Shown here: positions 12,372-25,242 of the stretch, one piece after another
Layout: each line of letters begins with the position of its first letter
Position numbering within the stretch: position 1 is the first letter of the stretch
NCBI GenBank assembly: GCA_963930655.1
Contig: OZ005609.1
Coordinates: forward strand, 21,277,001 to 21,341,000
Direction: 5' to 3'
From: Myrica gale
Lineage: Eukaryota; Streptophyta; Magnoliopsida; Fagales; Myricaceae
Length of the DNA stretch: 64,000 nt
Notes under the pieces: generated by a model
Told to the model about the DNA's origin: nothing
What the model saw: the letters and a program-made list of their open reading frames with translations, nothing else
Databases searched by the model: none
Position numbers and translations under genes: made by a program

Positions 12372-12646
12372 ACCTCAAGGGGTTGGCCTGAGTGGTGAAG
12401 GCTTGGGGCCTAGGGTTTGCTCCCTCTGAGGTCCCAAGTTCGAATCCTCTAAAGTTCAAAGAACTCCTTGGAGTCACTCCCTCAGCGAAGCTGAACTTAA
12501 CTGACATGTGTGATTTGGAAGGGCTGCACGACCCGAGGTTTGCCGTGGCGCGAAGTCCATTTCGTGCGTATACTGGATCAGGTTCGTCCGAACTCGGTGC
12601 ATGTGGTTGGGTGCCCGGATTTCCCTCGTCACAAAAAAAAAAAAAA
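12372..12646 (+). mobile_element. tRNA-derived SINE with poly(A) tail and target duplication
   Basis: The head contains RNA polymerase III promoter boxes: box A-like TGGCCTGAGTGG (about 12384-12395) and box B-like GTTCGAATCC (about 12438-12447). The body is GC-richer than the surroundings and ends in an A tract. The flanks AACCATTTTA at 12362-12371 and 12647-12656 are a perfect 10-bp target-site duplication. These features together identify a complete SINE of about 275 bp. The short ORF across it is coincidental. Confidence 0.88.
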
Positions 12647-12656
12647 AACCATTTTA

Positions 12657-13184
12657 GTACTAAACTGAAAATCCATAGATCCTGGGGATATGCACAAATA
12701 CCTCAAATAGGTGGGGCACAATTACGAAACTGAGCTCCTTTTACACCCGAGAAAACCCAACTACAGTCGCACCCCACTCAAAACCAAACGCACTCGCAGA
12801 GGGCCAATTACGTAATTCCGTATAGGCTTAATTCATTGCACGCCCTCCTCTTTGTTTCCCGTTCCGGTCCCACCCACCAAAACGACGGTCAGATAAGCGA
12901 GTATTCTGAAAGGATCTCACCACAAACAAGTACAGCCGTGCCTCTCATCTCATTAGTCTATCTGTTCATGTGAAATGATCGTTATGCCCTCCATCAAAAT
13001 CCTAAAAACCGAGTCAAAGGACATCGTCACAATAAAAATCGAAGCCTACGTAGCCTTTTCTACTCGTTCCCCCCCTCCCTCCCTCCGTCTCTCTCTCTCT
13101 AGAATACTGCGTCTCTGTATTTGGAACTTCGGCAGTGGAAGAAGAGAACAAGCTGAGAAAGCTTTAATTGTATCACTGATTCAG
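12657..13184 (+). promoter_or_regulatory. Promoter region and non-coding first exon of the WDR48-like gene
   Basis: Upstream of the gene is a stretch ending in a pyrimidine-rich leader (CCCTCCCTCCGTCTCTCTCTC, about 13073-13100). A likely non-coding first exon ends at CTGATTCAG|GTTTGG, with the donor GT at 13185. The first coding exon starts 1.2 kb further on, after an intron in the 5' UTR. The transcription start was not located. Confidence 0.5.
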
Positions 13185-13754
13185 GTTTGGGTTCATTTTT
13201 TTTTATATGATCCAAATTTTATATATTCATTTACTTTTGTTTTTTAGATTATGTAGTCTTTTTTTATTTATTGGTATAGTATTTTCATTTTGTGTAGTTG
13301 CTTAATTCAGAATTCGTTGACGGCGTAAATTTCATGATCTGATTGCATATTTGGGCGAGGATCAATGGGGTTTTGAGGGGTTTTAGATGGATGATTAGGC
13401 TCGGGACTTTCGAAATCTTTTACTGCTTTAACTTTCTGTATTTGATTTTGATGGCGAGTGGCGGGAATGAGAGGGTTGGAATGCTGAGACGGGCTTTATG
13501 AGAGTTTTTTTGGATACTCAGCTATGGCTTTTTGGTAGCTGAAGAAAATGTCGCGAATCCGCGAATGAAATTTTGGGTGTTAAATTTATTGTTGTTTGAT
13601 GGTGAATGTAAGGAACGGAGCTGAGATAGACAAGGCAGAACATATGGTTCAGCTCAAACGAGCCGATACAGCTAAAGTTGGAAAGATATGGGTGTTATTT
13701 TGACTGTGGAACATAGACTTTTGCTTTCTCAGGTTGTTTGTGTTGAATGGAGAT

Positions 13755-14190
13755 ACTAGTAACAAATCTTTTTCACTTGACACTCACTATTGTGATTTAT
13801 GCTTGGATAAGCATATATGTAGCTAGAGTTGGGAAAGTAGGTGCTAGTTCAACACTAGAGTTCTGACCTTTAGTTTTCTAAGGTCCATCTGTTTTGGTAT
13901 CTACCCATAATAAGTATGAGGTTAATGAATTTTGCTTCAATAGAAGTCTTACCAGCGTCATTCTAATGATGTCTTATATGTGTGGACTTTAGTGTTGGAC
14001 CAAAGTTTGGTACCTAATGCTGCTATAGCGTGCAGTTGGTTAACCATGGAGATTGATTATGCCAATCCATATTTTAGTGTTGGACCAAAGTGATAGTGTT
14101 CTGGTGGCCTTGCATATACAATCCAAGCATAAATTCACAATAGTGATAGTGTCAAGTGAAAAATATTTGTTAACCAACTGCATGCCTCGC
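13755..14190. repeat. Imperfect inverted repeat in 5' UTR intron of WDR48-like gene
   Basis: A ~48-bp block at about 13760-13807 (TTTTTCACTTGACACT...TTATGCTTGGAT) reappears in inverse orientation at about 14122-14172. A second inverse pair, GCAGTTGGTTAAC (about 14032) and GTTAACCAACTGC (about 14170), lies within or beside it. The word TTTAGTGTTGGACCAAAGT also occurs twice directly (about 13988 and 14071). Probably an old MITE or rearranged foldback. Confidence 0.65.
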
Positions 14191-14435
14191 ATTGTACATT
14201 GGGATTGCAAAGTACATTGGCATAATTATTAAACCATCGAGTCTTAAATGAAAAGCTGAGAAAACTTTAGGAGCTTAAGCTTGTTGGTCTATGAATGAAG
14301 AAAATGCCAATTGAGGACATAATAGTATTGACTGGCTAGTTCTAAAGAACCAATAGATGATTTTCTTTAAGATATTTGATTTTTCATCGTCTCTGATTAA
14401 TTTTCTTATATATATATGTTCTAGTGGTTTCTGAA

Positions 14436-17400
14436 ATGCACCGTGTGGGTAGCGCTGGAAACACGAACAATTCAAGTCGCCCTCGCAAGGAGAAGAGGTT
14501 AACATACGTGTTGAACGATGCTGATGACACAAAGGTGAATTGTTTTCTTTTGCTTTCTCTCTCCCTCTCTCTCTCACTCTATTTTTGTTGTTTTTTTTTT
14601 TTTAAGACATCCACTCCAAGTTTTATGTTTTCAGTCTTTTTTCTTCAGTGGTCAAAGAGTGACCTTAATTTGTCTGAGGTCAGAGAAAACGAAATAAAAC
14701 TGGAGATTTTTTTCTTCTTATAAATAAACTCTGCTTTTGAATTGAAAGGTTTTTGAGCAAATAAATCTGTCATTGATACCATGCTGGTATTATTTTTTGT
14801 TGGTTGGCTTCTTTATGGTGATTCCATGGTGCGATGCTTAACTCCTGAGTTTTATCTGAGTTTCCTGTAATTCAGATAAGAGAGAAGGCCCTTCTTGTAT
14901 CCCCACCGAAGAAGGTGTTACACATTCTCATTTTTTTGTCCCTGTAATTTAATTCAATTTGAACTGAATATGTTGTTTCTTGTTCAAGCAACATATAATT
15001 ATATTACTGGAAAGTATGTTATGATAAACCAGCTAATCAGAAGTGTATAACTGTATTCCATTAATATTTGTTGCTTATAATCACCGATGTATCTATGCAG
15101 TTATATATTTATGGGTTATACTGGGTTGATGAATATCCAGCTATACTTTTTTCAATTCTATTCAGCTAAATTGTATGCTTTTCAATTTTACCTTGTTTCC
15201 ATGTTTAAGCTGTTTCTGCAAGGGGATGACCTTAGACCACGGCTTGTGGTTGGTCTAGGCATGGTCGTGTTTCTTTTTTGGTGCACTGCAGAAAAAGTTG
15301 GTGTGCATTGCTTTAGCTTAGGCACCAGTTTTATCCCATTGTTGCAATACCTTCTCCCTTAACCTTTTAAAACTTAGAAAATTTTCATGTGACAAAGATG
15401 GTAAAAGGTTAACTCGAATACCATTTTAAGGAGTTGTAGTCACTAGTTTGTGCTTTCTCTTGAAGAACTTCCACACCTCTTTTCCACGTTGTAAGTTCAT
15501 TTGAAAATTAAACTTCTTCTTGAACAGTTTGGTCACGACATTGTCAGACCTTTTACTTAGGTATATCCCAATACATTAAGTGTTCATCCTTGTGCTTCCA
15601 ACTCCCTTACCCCGCGCGCTAGTTAAAATATATTATTTCCTGAATTTTTGGAGGGTAAGGTGATAGCCTCGATACTGTGAATTGGGTAACAGATTCTAAC
15701 ATTAATGCATTTTGTGATATTTCTCTGTATACAGCATTCCGCAGGTGTGAATTGCTTGGCTGTGTTGAAGTCACCAGGAACTGATGGGTGTGATTACCTC
15801 TTCACGGGGAGTCGTGATGGCACACTTAAAAGATGGCGTTTGATGGAAGATGCAGCTACCTGCTCTACTACTTTTGAGTCTCATGTGGACTGGGTACTGT
15901 TTGCGTCTTTCCTGTCTTTTTCAGTTCTTATTTCTTTACTACGAATTGTTTTTTACCACAAAAAATCATTTGACGCTTCATTTGTGACGGTTGTTATCTG
16001 GTGATGTAGAAACTTCGGAGTTTCTTCTAAGCTAAGCTGTAGATTGGGGGTGAAAAGGAGCTAATATCAAGATATTACTCTTCAGTGGAAACCGAGATCC
16101 ATAATTGACTGTTAGACCTGATCAGGCATGCTATAAAAGGGAGAAGAATAATGGAAAAAGTATCAGCCCTGCCAGAGCAGAATGAAAAAGAAGAAAAAAC
16201 AGAGTACTAGACGTGCGAATGTCTCATGCATTAGACATTTTTGATGTCTGGACTTTTAGGTTTTAGTTTAAATCCAGTGGGAAAAGGAAAAGAATGAGAA
16301 GTGTATGCCATTAAACATTATCATTTGTTCTCATTTGGCATTTCAGTTGTGATATAACATTATAGCTTTTCTATCTTATAATATTAGCTCATTATCCTGC
16401 TTTTAGTATATTCACTGCATACTTTACAACTGAATATATGGGGAATGTCTCTGGTGCAGGTTAATGACACTGTCCTGGCAGGTGATAATACACTTGTTTC
16501 ATGTTCCTCCGACACGACCCTTAAGGTTGTTAATTTAATCATTTGTGTTAGTTTTGTAGTTTCTGCATCATCTTTGACTGTCATTTTGTGGACTGACACG
16601 GTTATTTGTTCTGATACTTGTGGTGAACCACCAGACGTGGAACTGTTTGTCTGAGGGAACATGTACAAGGACTCTCCGTCAACACTCCGACTATGTTACT
16701 TGTCTTGCTGCAGCTGAAAAAAATGTAAATTCTTTGTCAAATTTTTTGTGAAACTAATTATCTACATTGATGAAAGGTTCCTATCAGTGCGCCTGATATA
16801 GTCCTACCTTCAAATTCAGTAGGACAGTACAAACTGTTCTTGAGCAGTTATGAAAAGTCATCTTCTGATCCTTTTATAGTGTCATGCATTTTAGAGCAAT
16901 ATTGTTGCCTCTGGTGGCCTTGGAGGGGAGGTTTTCGTATGGGATCTTGAGGCTGCACTTGTTCCAATCTCAAAGTCTGGCGATGCAATGGAAGATGATT
17001 GTTCAAATGGTGTCAATGGTTCCGGGAATTCATTACCTATTACAAGTTTACGTACTATTAGCTCAAGCAACAGCATTTCTGCGCACACAAATCAGTCCCA
17101 TGGATATGTTCCGACTGCTGCCAAAGGCCATAAGGAGTCAGTTTATGCATTGGCAATGAATGATAGTGGAACACTTTTGGTCTCCGGTGGGACTGAGAAG
17201 GTATATTCTGATGCTTATGGCAACTGTTACATTTGTCATCTAAGTCATCACAGTGCAAGAAATTATTATCGGTGTTTGTCTACATACATGCATTGAATTG
17301 GCTCCGACATCTTTTATCATTAGTCAAAGTGTGGTTTGTCTCATTTTCACATTTTTCTCTAGGTTGTTCGTGTTTGGGACCCAAGAACTGGTTCCAAGAC

Positions 17401-20400
17401 TATGAAACTTCGAGGTCATACAGATAACATTAGGGTTCTGCTTCTGGATTCTTCTGGAAGGTATGTTTGATGTTGTCTGCAGTATTTCTTTAATATATGC
17501 TGAAGTTGTTGGTAAAAATTTCATATCAATTTTTTTGTTCTATCTTGAATCTGGCAACTTCACCATGTGGTATCTGTGACGTGATAGGATCAGGGAAATT
17601 ATGTTTGACTGATGAAACTGAATTTATTGATTGTCTCTCATCCTTGATTGGACTTAACTAGATGTATTGCAAACTTTTTTTTTGATAAATAATCTCAAAC
17701 TGTAGTTAATCTTGTGAAACTGCAACAATCCTTCCATTTTTCTTTCATACAACTCGCAAACCCATATGCATATCCAATTGGTACTTTCCAAACCGAAAGT
17801 TTGACGTGAAAACATCCTGATTGGATGTTGCGTATTTACAACATGGATATACATTGTATTTCATCCTATTTTTTGCTCTTGCAATTTGCTAATGATTTTG
17901 GTTAACTACATTGTTGCAGACTCTGCTTATCGGGATCTTCTGATTCTATGATCAGGTATCTCACACCTATGTGTTTTCTGTTAAATTACAATTCAGTGTG
18001 TAAGCGTACAACCTTATAGTTTTGTAAGGACTTGTCCTTTAGTTGGAGATAACTAATTATAGCACTTCCCTTGATAGACTCTGGGATCTTGGTCAGCAGC
18101 GATGTGTGCATTCCTATGCAGTGCATACGGATTCTGTTTGGGCACTTGCTAGCACTCCAACATTTAGTCATGTTTATAGTGGCGGGAGAGACCTTTCTGT
18201 GAGTAAAGTTCTCTTGTATAAACTATCTATTCAAACAATTCTTGTTGTCTAGCTCTTCTTGAATGTCTTTTGCTATTTTGCTTTGATGATCACCTTTTTT
18301 GATGTCCCTGTTCTGTTTATACTCGCAGTTATACTTGACAGACTTGGCAACAAGGGAGAGTCTTTTGCTTTGCACAGGGGAACACCCCATTCTGCAACTG
18401 GCTTTGCATGACGATAATATTTGGGTAGCAACCACAGATTCTTCCGTTAATAGGTGGCCTGCAGAAGGACGGAACCCTCAGAAAGTCTTTCAAAGAGGCG
18501 GTTCTTTCTTAGCTGGAAATTTATCCTTTTCGCGGGCAAGGGTTTCTTTAGAGGGATCTACACCTGTGCGTAATTTTCTCTGTTTCTCTGTAATTCTATT
18601 GATTTACTGATTTTATGTGTCTTAGGTGATTTCGACCCTGCTATTTCTATATTCTGAAGTTTTTTTTTCTCTTTTATTCTGAGTTCGTTTCTTTTAGGGA
18701 TTTGCATGTTAGGACTTGGTCGTAGTGTTTTTTGGCTCATAGCAGTGCTTGTTTTTTGTGATTGTTTATAGGTTCCTGTTTACAAAGAACCAACAGTTAC
18801 CATTCCTGGAACTCCTGGAATAGTGCAGCATGAAATTTTGAATAATAGAAGGAATGTTTTGACCAAGGTAATCATGATAACTCATCTTATTTTACTATGA
18901 TAAATATCATTTTTTTTTTTAAATTTTGTCTTTGGTTTTGATACCTTTTGTTATACTCTTTCTAATTAGACCTTGTAAATCAACATCTCTTGGTAACAGG
19001 ATACTGCTGGTTCAGTGAAGCTGTGGGAGATCACGAGGGGCATTGTGGTTGAGGATTATGGAAAGGTTCCCACTTGTTCTTTTTGTATGTATTATTGTCT
19101 GACTGAAATGACATGATTGTTGACATGGTATTAATGCCTGATTGCATGAGGATCCGGTTAGTTTTACTTGTCCGTTGCAATATCTTTTAAATGATACTAA
19201 TTAGCAAAGTTCATATTGGAACAACTCGACTAACATGTATTTATTGATTATCTGTATTCCAGGTGTCATTTGAGGAGAAAAAGGAAGAGCTATTTGAGAT
19301 GGTATAATTTCTCTGAAATAGCCTACATTAGAGACATTCTAGTTTCACCTGGACGCTTCTGAATATTTTTTATCATAATTTTTGTACTTCTTCAGGTAAG
19401 CATTCCTGCATGGTTCACCGTTGATACCAGGCTTGGAAGTTTATCTATCCATTTGGATACCCCACAATGCTTTTCGTCTGAGATGTACTCTGCTGACCTC
19501 AACATTGTTGGGAAACCTGAGGACGATAAGGTATAGTCATTCGAATCAAAGGTCTTCTTGTTGAAAGCTTGTCTTTTCTGTATGTTTTCTAGAAGCTTAA
19601 GCTATGGTACTTGTATTTTTGCAGGTTAATCTAGCGAGAGAAACCCTTAAAGGACTCCTGGCACATTGGTTGGCCAAACGAAAGCAAAGATTTGGATCCC
19701 AGCCTTCAGCCAATGGGGATCTGTTATCTGGGAAGGAAGTTAGCCATAGAAGTCATACCCATTCAAGAATTGAGGTTGATGGTAATGCCGAGAATGATGC
19801 AATGGTGTATCCTCCATTTGAATTTTCAACTATCACCCCTCCTTCCGTCGTTACTGAGGGCTCTCATGGAGGTCCATGGAGAAAGAAAATTACTGATTTA
19901 GATGGAACTGAAGATGAGAAGGACTTCCCTTTCTGGTGTCTGGACTGTGTATTAAATAATCGCCTTCCTCCCAGAGAAAATACCAAGTAAAGTTCCAACT
20001 CACAGTAATTCACTTTTTTCTGTTTATTTTTCTCCTCGGGGTGGTTTAATTACTTGTATAGATTTTTGCCTATATGTAACTGTGTTTTTATTGTTGCTGT
20101 TGTGTGTTTGGATGTTTCCTGGTCCTTTCTATGGAGTATTCCCTTAATTTATGAGAAATATCTGGAAAATAAATGACTATCCTTTGAGGAAGTGTATCTG
20201 TTTGCTTATCTACGTTTTCTGCATGAAGCACCACGTGAGTCTAGCATACTGTTCTGCTAGGACCTAGTAACCTGCAATGGGATTATGATTCTTGTAGAAG
20301 CTTGAGAAATTGACAGTTGACTAATAACTGTCTTGAGGATTCTGCTGCTTGTTTCCTTGGGATGCAATTCATTCTTATTCTCTGGTTTTGTTTTGGAAGA

Positions 20401-22623
20401 TGTGTTCATGTTCTTGTTTAGCTGGTTTTCGAAGAAACTGAAAAAATGGTCTTCAAATTTTGGTATTTTACAGGTAGAATCTCATTGTTCTGGAAAGTGC
20501 AATTATTAATTTCTCTTAAAGAGATAATTAGCCAAGTGAAGCAATTTTTTTTTTCTCATCAAAATTGTTATTCATGCAATAGGTGCAGCTTTTATCTACA
20601 TCCATGTGAAGGTTCGGCTATCCAGATCCTGACACAAGGAAAACTAAGTGCACCTCGTATATTGAGGATTCAAAAAGTAAGTTTTTGTGACCCCTGATGG
20701 TGAACAGACAATAGGTTTCACCTTCATCTTAGTGATTTGGGCTTTTTCTGTCTAACAAGACATATCTATTTGAATTTTGGATGCAGTAGTAAAACAATAT
20801 TGGAATATGCTTACTGTTTTACATCTGTTTCAGAAACATATAGCTTATACGTGAAGCAAAGGCATTTTGGTGTTTCTAAAGGTCTGAACAGTAATTATCA
20901 ATCCAAATGTTGTTCTAAAAGCCCGTCCTGTGGACATGACTATGCAGGAATGCGCACATATTGCTAATTTTTGACATATGTTGTCTGTATGCAATTGTTT
21001 CTGATTTATTGGAGACGGCACCAACCTTCTTATTTTGCATCAATGTGTTCAATTGATATTTAATGATGAGCATATCCTGAATGGTCTGGAGAATCAATTT
21101 TGAGCTATGGGTGGGTTTTGCTTTGTTAATGCAGGTAATTAACTATGTTGTAGAAAAGATGCTTCTTGACAAACCAGTGGATAGTGTAAATCCTGATGGA
21201 ACATTTGCTCCCGGACTTGTTGGAGGGCAGTTACCGCATTCAGTGGTTGGAGATGGGTCTTTTCGGCCTGGGTTGAAGACTTGGCAAAAGCTTAAACCTG
21301 CTATTGAGATATTGTGCAATAATCAGGCAAGTGAATCTACAGTTTGGATGCTGGAAATGAACTTTTTGATCAGGTTCTGGCTACTGATAAACATTTGATG
21401 CTGGAAACGTTAACAGAATTCAAACATGCAAAAGAAAACAACAAAGAACATGCCTTGATAAATGTTGTTCTGGAAATTATATACTCTTTCCAACTGAGAT
21501 GTCCTCTTTGATTTTGGAACTATGTCTCAATATTTGTTTCTAAATAGGGGAAAGTAGGAAATGTAAGTTTGTGCCCTAGGTGATAAGTGGAGAAAGTGAG
21601 TTATATTATATTTGTGCCTTAACTTTCAAATGGGCAAATATGTTTAGTTATATCTTGTGCCTTAAAAAAAACACGTAAACTTGTTTTGATTGAAGTGATT
21701 GTCTCTGTTGCACAAGTTCTAGAATCCTACCCTGCACCGTGTTTGTTTTCAACCAATTTACGTTGTATCTTCATAACTTATTAAGCTGTTGTTTCACTGT
21801 GACCATGCAATGCAATGTTCTTATAAAGGAATCTTGTGTTCATATTTCCTTTTCCAGGCTCTCACTTATCCTTCCTTTGATGATACGGAATATTTATGGC
21901 TATTCTTTGTTCCATAGTTTGTCTCCTTCTAAACCGGTTGTTTGTCTCATGAACTAAACGCTGGAGTCCTGAACACGTATGGACCAATCTTACCTTAAAC
22001 TTAGTTATAACCCTATCCCATTTTAATATTTTTCATGTGGTATACTCTAATTTGTTCTTTTATTGTGAATCTACTACTTATCCCAAAAGCTTAAACTGAA
22101 AGGAAGAGATAAATTTTATTATTTGAAGTATATTCTCTAACACTCTCCCTCATGTGTGGGCCGGACTCTCCTTTTATTGGGAGGCCCAACACGTGTAATT
22201 TTTAATTGAAATTGAGGTGAAGTGCGAAGTCAGGTCTCGAACTCAGAATCTTGGCCCAGATACCATGTGAATTTATCACTCATCCCAAAAGTTTAAGCTG
22301 ATAGGAAGAGATAAATTTTATAATTTGAATTATATTCTCCAACATCTATATTCTCAAACTCTTATTTATTTTCCCTTGTCAGTTTTTTTTATTTTGTCAA
22401 GTCCATGGATTGAATCCCAATACTCAAGCTGTCACATCCGCACACAATCTCACCGTCTTATTTTGAGTTAAATGCAGTGTTTAGAAAGCTAGTTGATAGG
22501 AGAAACTATTTTGCTCCTTTTCAGGTCTTGTCCCCAGACATGAGTTTAGCCACAGTGCGGGCTTATATCTGGAAGAAATCTGAGGACCTTGTTCTCAATT
22601 ATAGAGTGGTCCAGGGCAGGTGA
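14436..22623 (+). CDS. WDR48: WD40-repeat protein of the WDR48/UAF1 family (DUF3337), plant LRS1-like
   Basis: Coding exons (ATG at 14436, TGA at 22621-22623): 14436-14534, 15735-15893, 16460-16525, 16635-16724, 16895-17200, 17363-17460, 17920-17955, 18078-18198, 18329-18565, 18772-18867, 19000-19065, 19263-19301, 19396-19530, 19625-19986, 20583-20676, 21135-21326, 22525-22623. All junctions keep frame and give 764 aa, close to the plant orthologue length. WD repeats cover about residues 34-325 (for example [41 protein letters not shown]), then a diverged blade region. The DUF3337 part typical of WDR48 fills the C-terminus ([13 protein letters not shown] to the final [16 protein letters not shown]). 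In animals WDR48 activates ubiquitin-specific proteases USP1/12/46; the same scaffold role in plants is inferred. The intron after 21326 has a GC donor. Another intron holds a TRIM element. Confidence 0.93.
21327..22524 (+). other. GC-AG intron of the WDR48-like gene
   Basis: The exon ends AATCAG and the intron begins GCAAGTG, a perfect match to the consensus of the rare GC-donor class (AG|GCAAGT). The acceptor is TTTTCAG at 22518-22524. No GT nearby would keep the conserved reading frame from NNQ into VLSPDMS. Confidence 0.8.
22064..22344 (-). mobile_element. TRIM retrotransposon in an intron of the WDR48-like gene
   Basis: Two 79-bp direct repeats, 22064-22142 and 22266-22344, act as terminal repeats. 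Read on the minus strand they begin TGTTGGAG / TGTTAGAG and end TTCACA. Directly after the first repeat on the minus strand comes TGGTATCTGGGCC, a primer-binding site complementary to initiator-Met tRNA. A purine tract (ATGAGGGAGAG) precedes the second. The flanks TTTAT and TCTAT form a 5-bp target duplication with one mismatch. There is no coding content, as expected for a TRIM. Confidence 0.85.
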
Positions 22624-23886
22624 CTCATGTGACAGCCAGAGGTGTGTACTATAGTAATGTTGTTGCTGGCTTTTTTTGGGTTCTGCACCCCCCTTCTTTC
22701 TCTCTCCCCTCAATTGCTATTTTTTTCAGTGCAATATTCATTGCATGTGAAAACTAAGTGACAAGTTCTGGTGTCTGGAAAACATTCTCTCAAAACAAAC
22801 TCAGGAAGACGCTAGCAGAGGAGATGGTTTTTCTTATTGATATATGCAACCTTTTCCTGGTGCGAGAAAGGGTTTAACTTGATTCATAAGTATGAGTGTT
22901 AGTATGTATTGCTTAGTAGAAGACAGAACTTAACTGCAAGGGTTTTTAGAATGAGGTTTTCCCCTCTCTCTCTGCGCCTCCAGGCTCCCTCCCACCAGAA
23001 AAAAGAGAAAACAAGAGAGAACGGAAAAGAAATTTTAAATGTGTTAGGGGTTCTCAGTACAAACCTGATAAGTTGTTTGCTCGCTCTGCATGACCTAGCC
23101 TATGTGTCTTAGCAATTTTAAGTGTGGTTACTGATACTTGCAGGTGATCTTGTGGTTGTGTAAAATGCTGGGAAATATGATTCTTCACGGGCGAGCATAG
23201 TGATCAAGGTACTTAAAAGATTTGTAAATTTGGAAAATCAATTGATTGCCGAATATAGCCGCAACCGCAAATGTGCTGAGAAGTTTTGGTACGTGGTTTT
23301 CCACCTGTCACGCAAGCTGTCTTTCACTGGACGGTGCAAGGATGTTGTAGACCCGGGTTTTGCATGCAGAAATGGAAGGGTTTGCGTCTGGAGAAGAAGG
23401 GAAGGTACTTTTGGAACTTTCCTAAGCAGCCAAGTTTAGAGATATTATTGTGTCCAAAGCTTCGTAGATGTCTATGGTGATTAGTGATTACATACCTAGT
23501 CATAGAAACTCCGTTGTGAAGTTGATTTATTGAATTGGTTTCTTTTTGGAAATAAAGTGTCTCATGTCGCAAGTTAAGTTTGACTCATATTTCTTTATGT
23601 TTTCCCCCCATTGTGCTTATGGACCGGTTAGCTGCTTCAGCCTTCAGGTTCGCTACTTTGATGAGAAATTTATGCCGTTTATATCTCCAGTATAACATGT
23701 GAGGACCGGTTAAATTTTTGGACCATTCTTTTTTCTTTATTTCTTCCCTCTAGCCTAGAGAAACTTTCGTTAATCATCGAAGCTAACAACAAATTGGGCC
23801 TTGAACCACAAAGACCCCCATGGGTCGGTTCCTGGACAATAAGGCCTGAATCCCTACACAGATATCAAAGTAGGCCTAAATATTTT

Positions 23887-23901
23887 GGGGGGGGGGGGGG
23901 G
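23887..23901. repeat. Poly(G) homopolymer
   Basis: Fifteen consecutive G residues in an otherwise AT-rich spacer. The length may be inexact, because such runs are error-prone in sequencing. Confidence 0.85.
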
Positions 23902-24460
23902 TCCCCACCCTCTGTTTGTACCCTTTCTGATGTCAATGACAACAAAAAAAGAAAAAGAACTAAATGAAAACTATATTTGGGAAGCAAAGTTTATAAGCTA
24001 TATATATGTCCTAAATATATTTTGAAATATAATTTTGATTCCTGTCTTTTCTTCTTCCAGAAATCGAGCCTAAAAGTGAGTTTTTTTTTTCTTTTAATTT
24101 CCAGATATTGAATTTTCTGATGCTTCAAACTTGATTGGATGGAGAACAACTTTTTTTTAATTATTATTTCTAGAAAATAAGAAAAGTTTCAATTAACGTC
24201 CAAATATACAAGAATGACCACAGAAAAATTCTTAACCACGGGGGTGAAAAGGATATGGTAAACAAGAGCCAAAAGTTGGAGAATTTAATGGGTTTGCGCT
24301 GCAATTTTACTTCGACGTTGATTTCGCCTTGTTTCTTTCACGCCTATAGTAAATTCTTTGAGTTTTGGTCGTATTGTCTTTGGCACAAGTATAGGACCAC
24401 CATTTAACAAAAAAAAAAGTATAGGACCACCAACAATAGAAGACAGAGACCACCCCCGCG

Positions 24461-24484
24461 ATATATATATATATATATATATAT
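24461..24484. repeat. (TA)n microsatellite
   Basis: About a dozen TA units following CCCCCGCG. Confidence 0.85.
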
Positions 24485-25010
24485 TTGTAGATACCCCCGG
24501 GATAATTTTTCAATGTTATGTTATGGGGAATGTGATCCCAAACCCCTGCCCTGATTCTTTATTTCTCTAGGTACGTTGCTAAACTTGGTCCTAGTCGCTG
24601 CTTTTACTATTTGCATATATATTCCATATTAGCAAAATGATCCCAACAATTCTTTATTTCACTTGACGTTTTCAATAAATTTCAATTTTTTAACCTGAAA
24701 AGCCATCAAGAACGTCCACCTGATGGATTATTCTATATAGTACTCTTATTGATTATATGCTTGCGTTCCTCTATCTCGTAAGCTGTAGATTGTCCAACGA
24801 GTGCGTAGAAGCACCCATGCAACCAGTCTTACCTTGGGCCAATAGCCAACTTCTCTCAGTTGTACAGTTTCCTTATTGATATGCAACTGTTTGTTATCTA
24901 GGAGATTCTCTCTGATTTACCATTCGAATTAGACGGTGTAATATAAAAAAATAATATAAACACAATATATATCAGTCTTACAAATATTTAATATTGTTCA
25001 TAGTAATTAA

Positions 25011-25242
25011 GGGATAAATGAAAAATCAGTCCCTGTGCTATACGTAAAAATCGATTTAGTCCCTGTGATATAAAAAATATCGATTTAGTCCCTGTGATTC
25101 TATTTTCGTTTGTTATTGGTCTTCCATCAGGGACTGATTTTATCACTTTCTGAAATTACATGGACTAAATTGATGTTTTTCATATCACAGGGACTAAATC
25201 GATTTTTGCCTATAGTACATGGACCAATTTTGCATTTATCCC
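25011..25242. mobile_element. Foldback MITE, Mutator-like, 232 bp
   Basis: Ends GGGATAAATG and CATTTATCCC are perfect inverted repeats. The arms continue with facing copies of ATCGATTTAGTCCCTGTGAT. The flanks AGTAATTAA and GGTAATTAA give a 9-bp target duplication with one mismatch. The left arm also carries a short tandem repeat of the GATTTAGTCCCTGTGAT unit. Confidence 0.82.

Larger units (their letters stand above)
22624..25010. other. Probable 3' UTR of the WDR48-like gene, then gene-free spacer
   Basis: Sequence to roughly 23.6 kb may be 3' UTR; an AATAAA-type word occurs at about 23551. Beyond it there is no gene. Simple repeats present are a G15 run at 23887-23901, a direct repeat of AGTATAGGACCACCA (about 24389 and 24419), and a (TA)n tract near 24461-24484. 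Confidence 0.45.

Noticed and set aside
12380..12450. tRNA gene
   Set aside because: Box A and B motifs are present, but the sequence does not close as a tRNA and continues into a SINE body with poly(A) tail and target duplication.
15087..15362. 91-aa ORF in a WDR48 intron
   Set aside because: Lies wholly within the intron between coding exons 1 and 2; T-rich and without homology signals.
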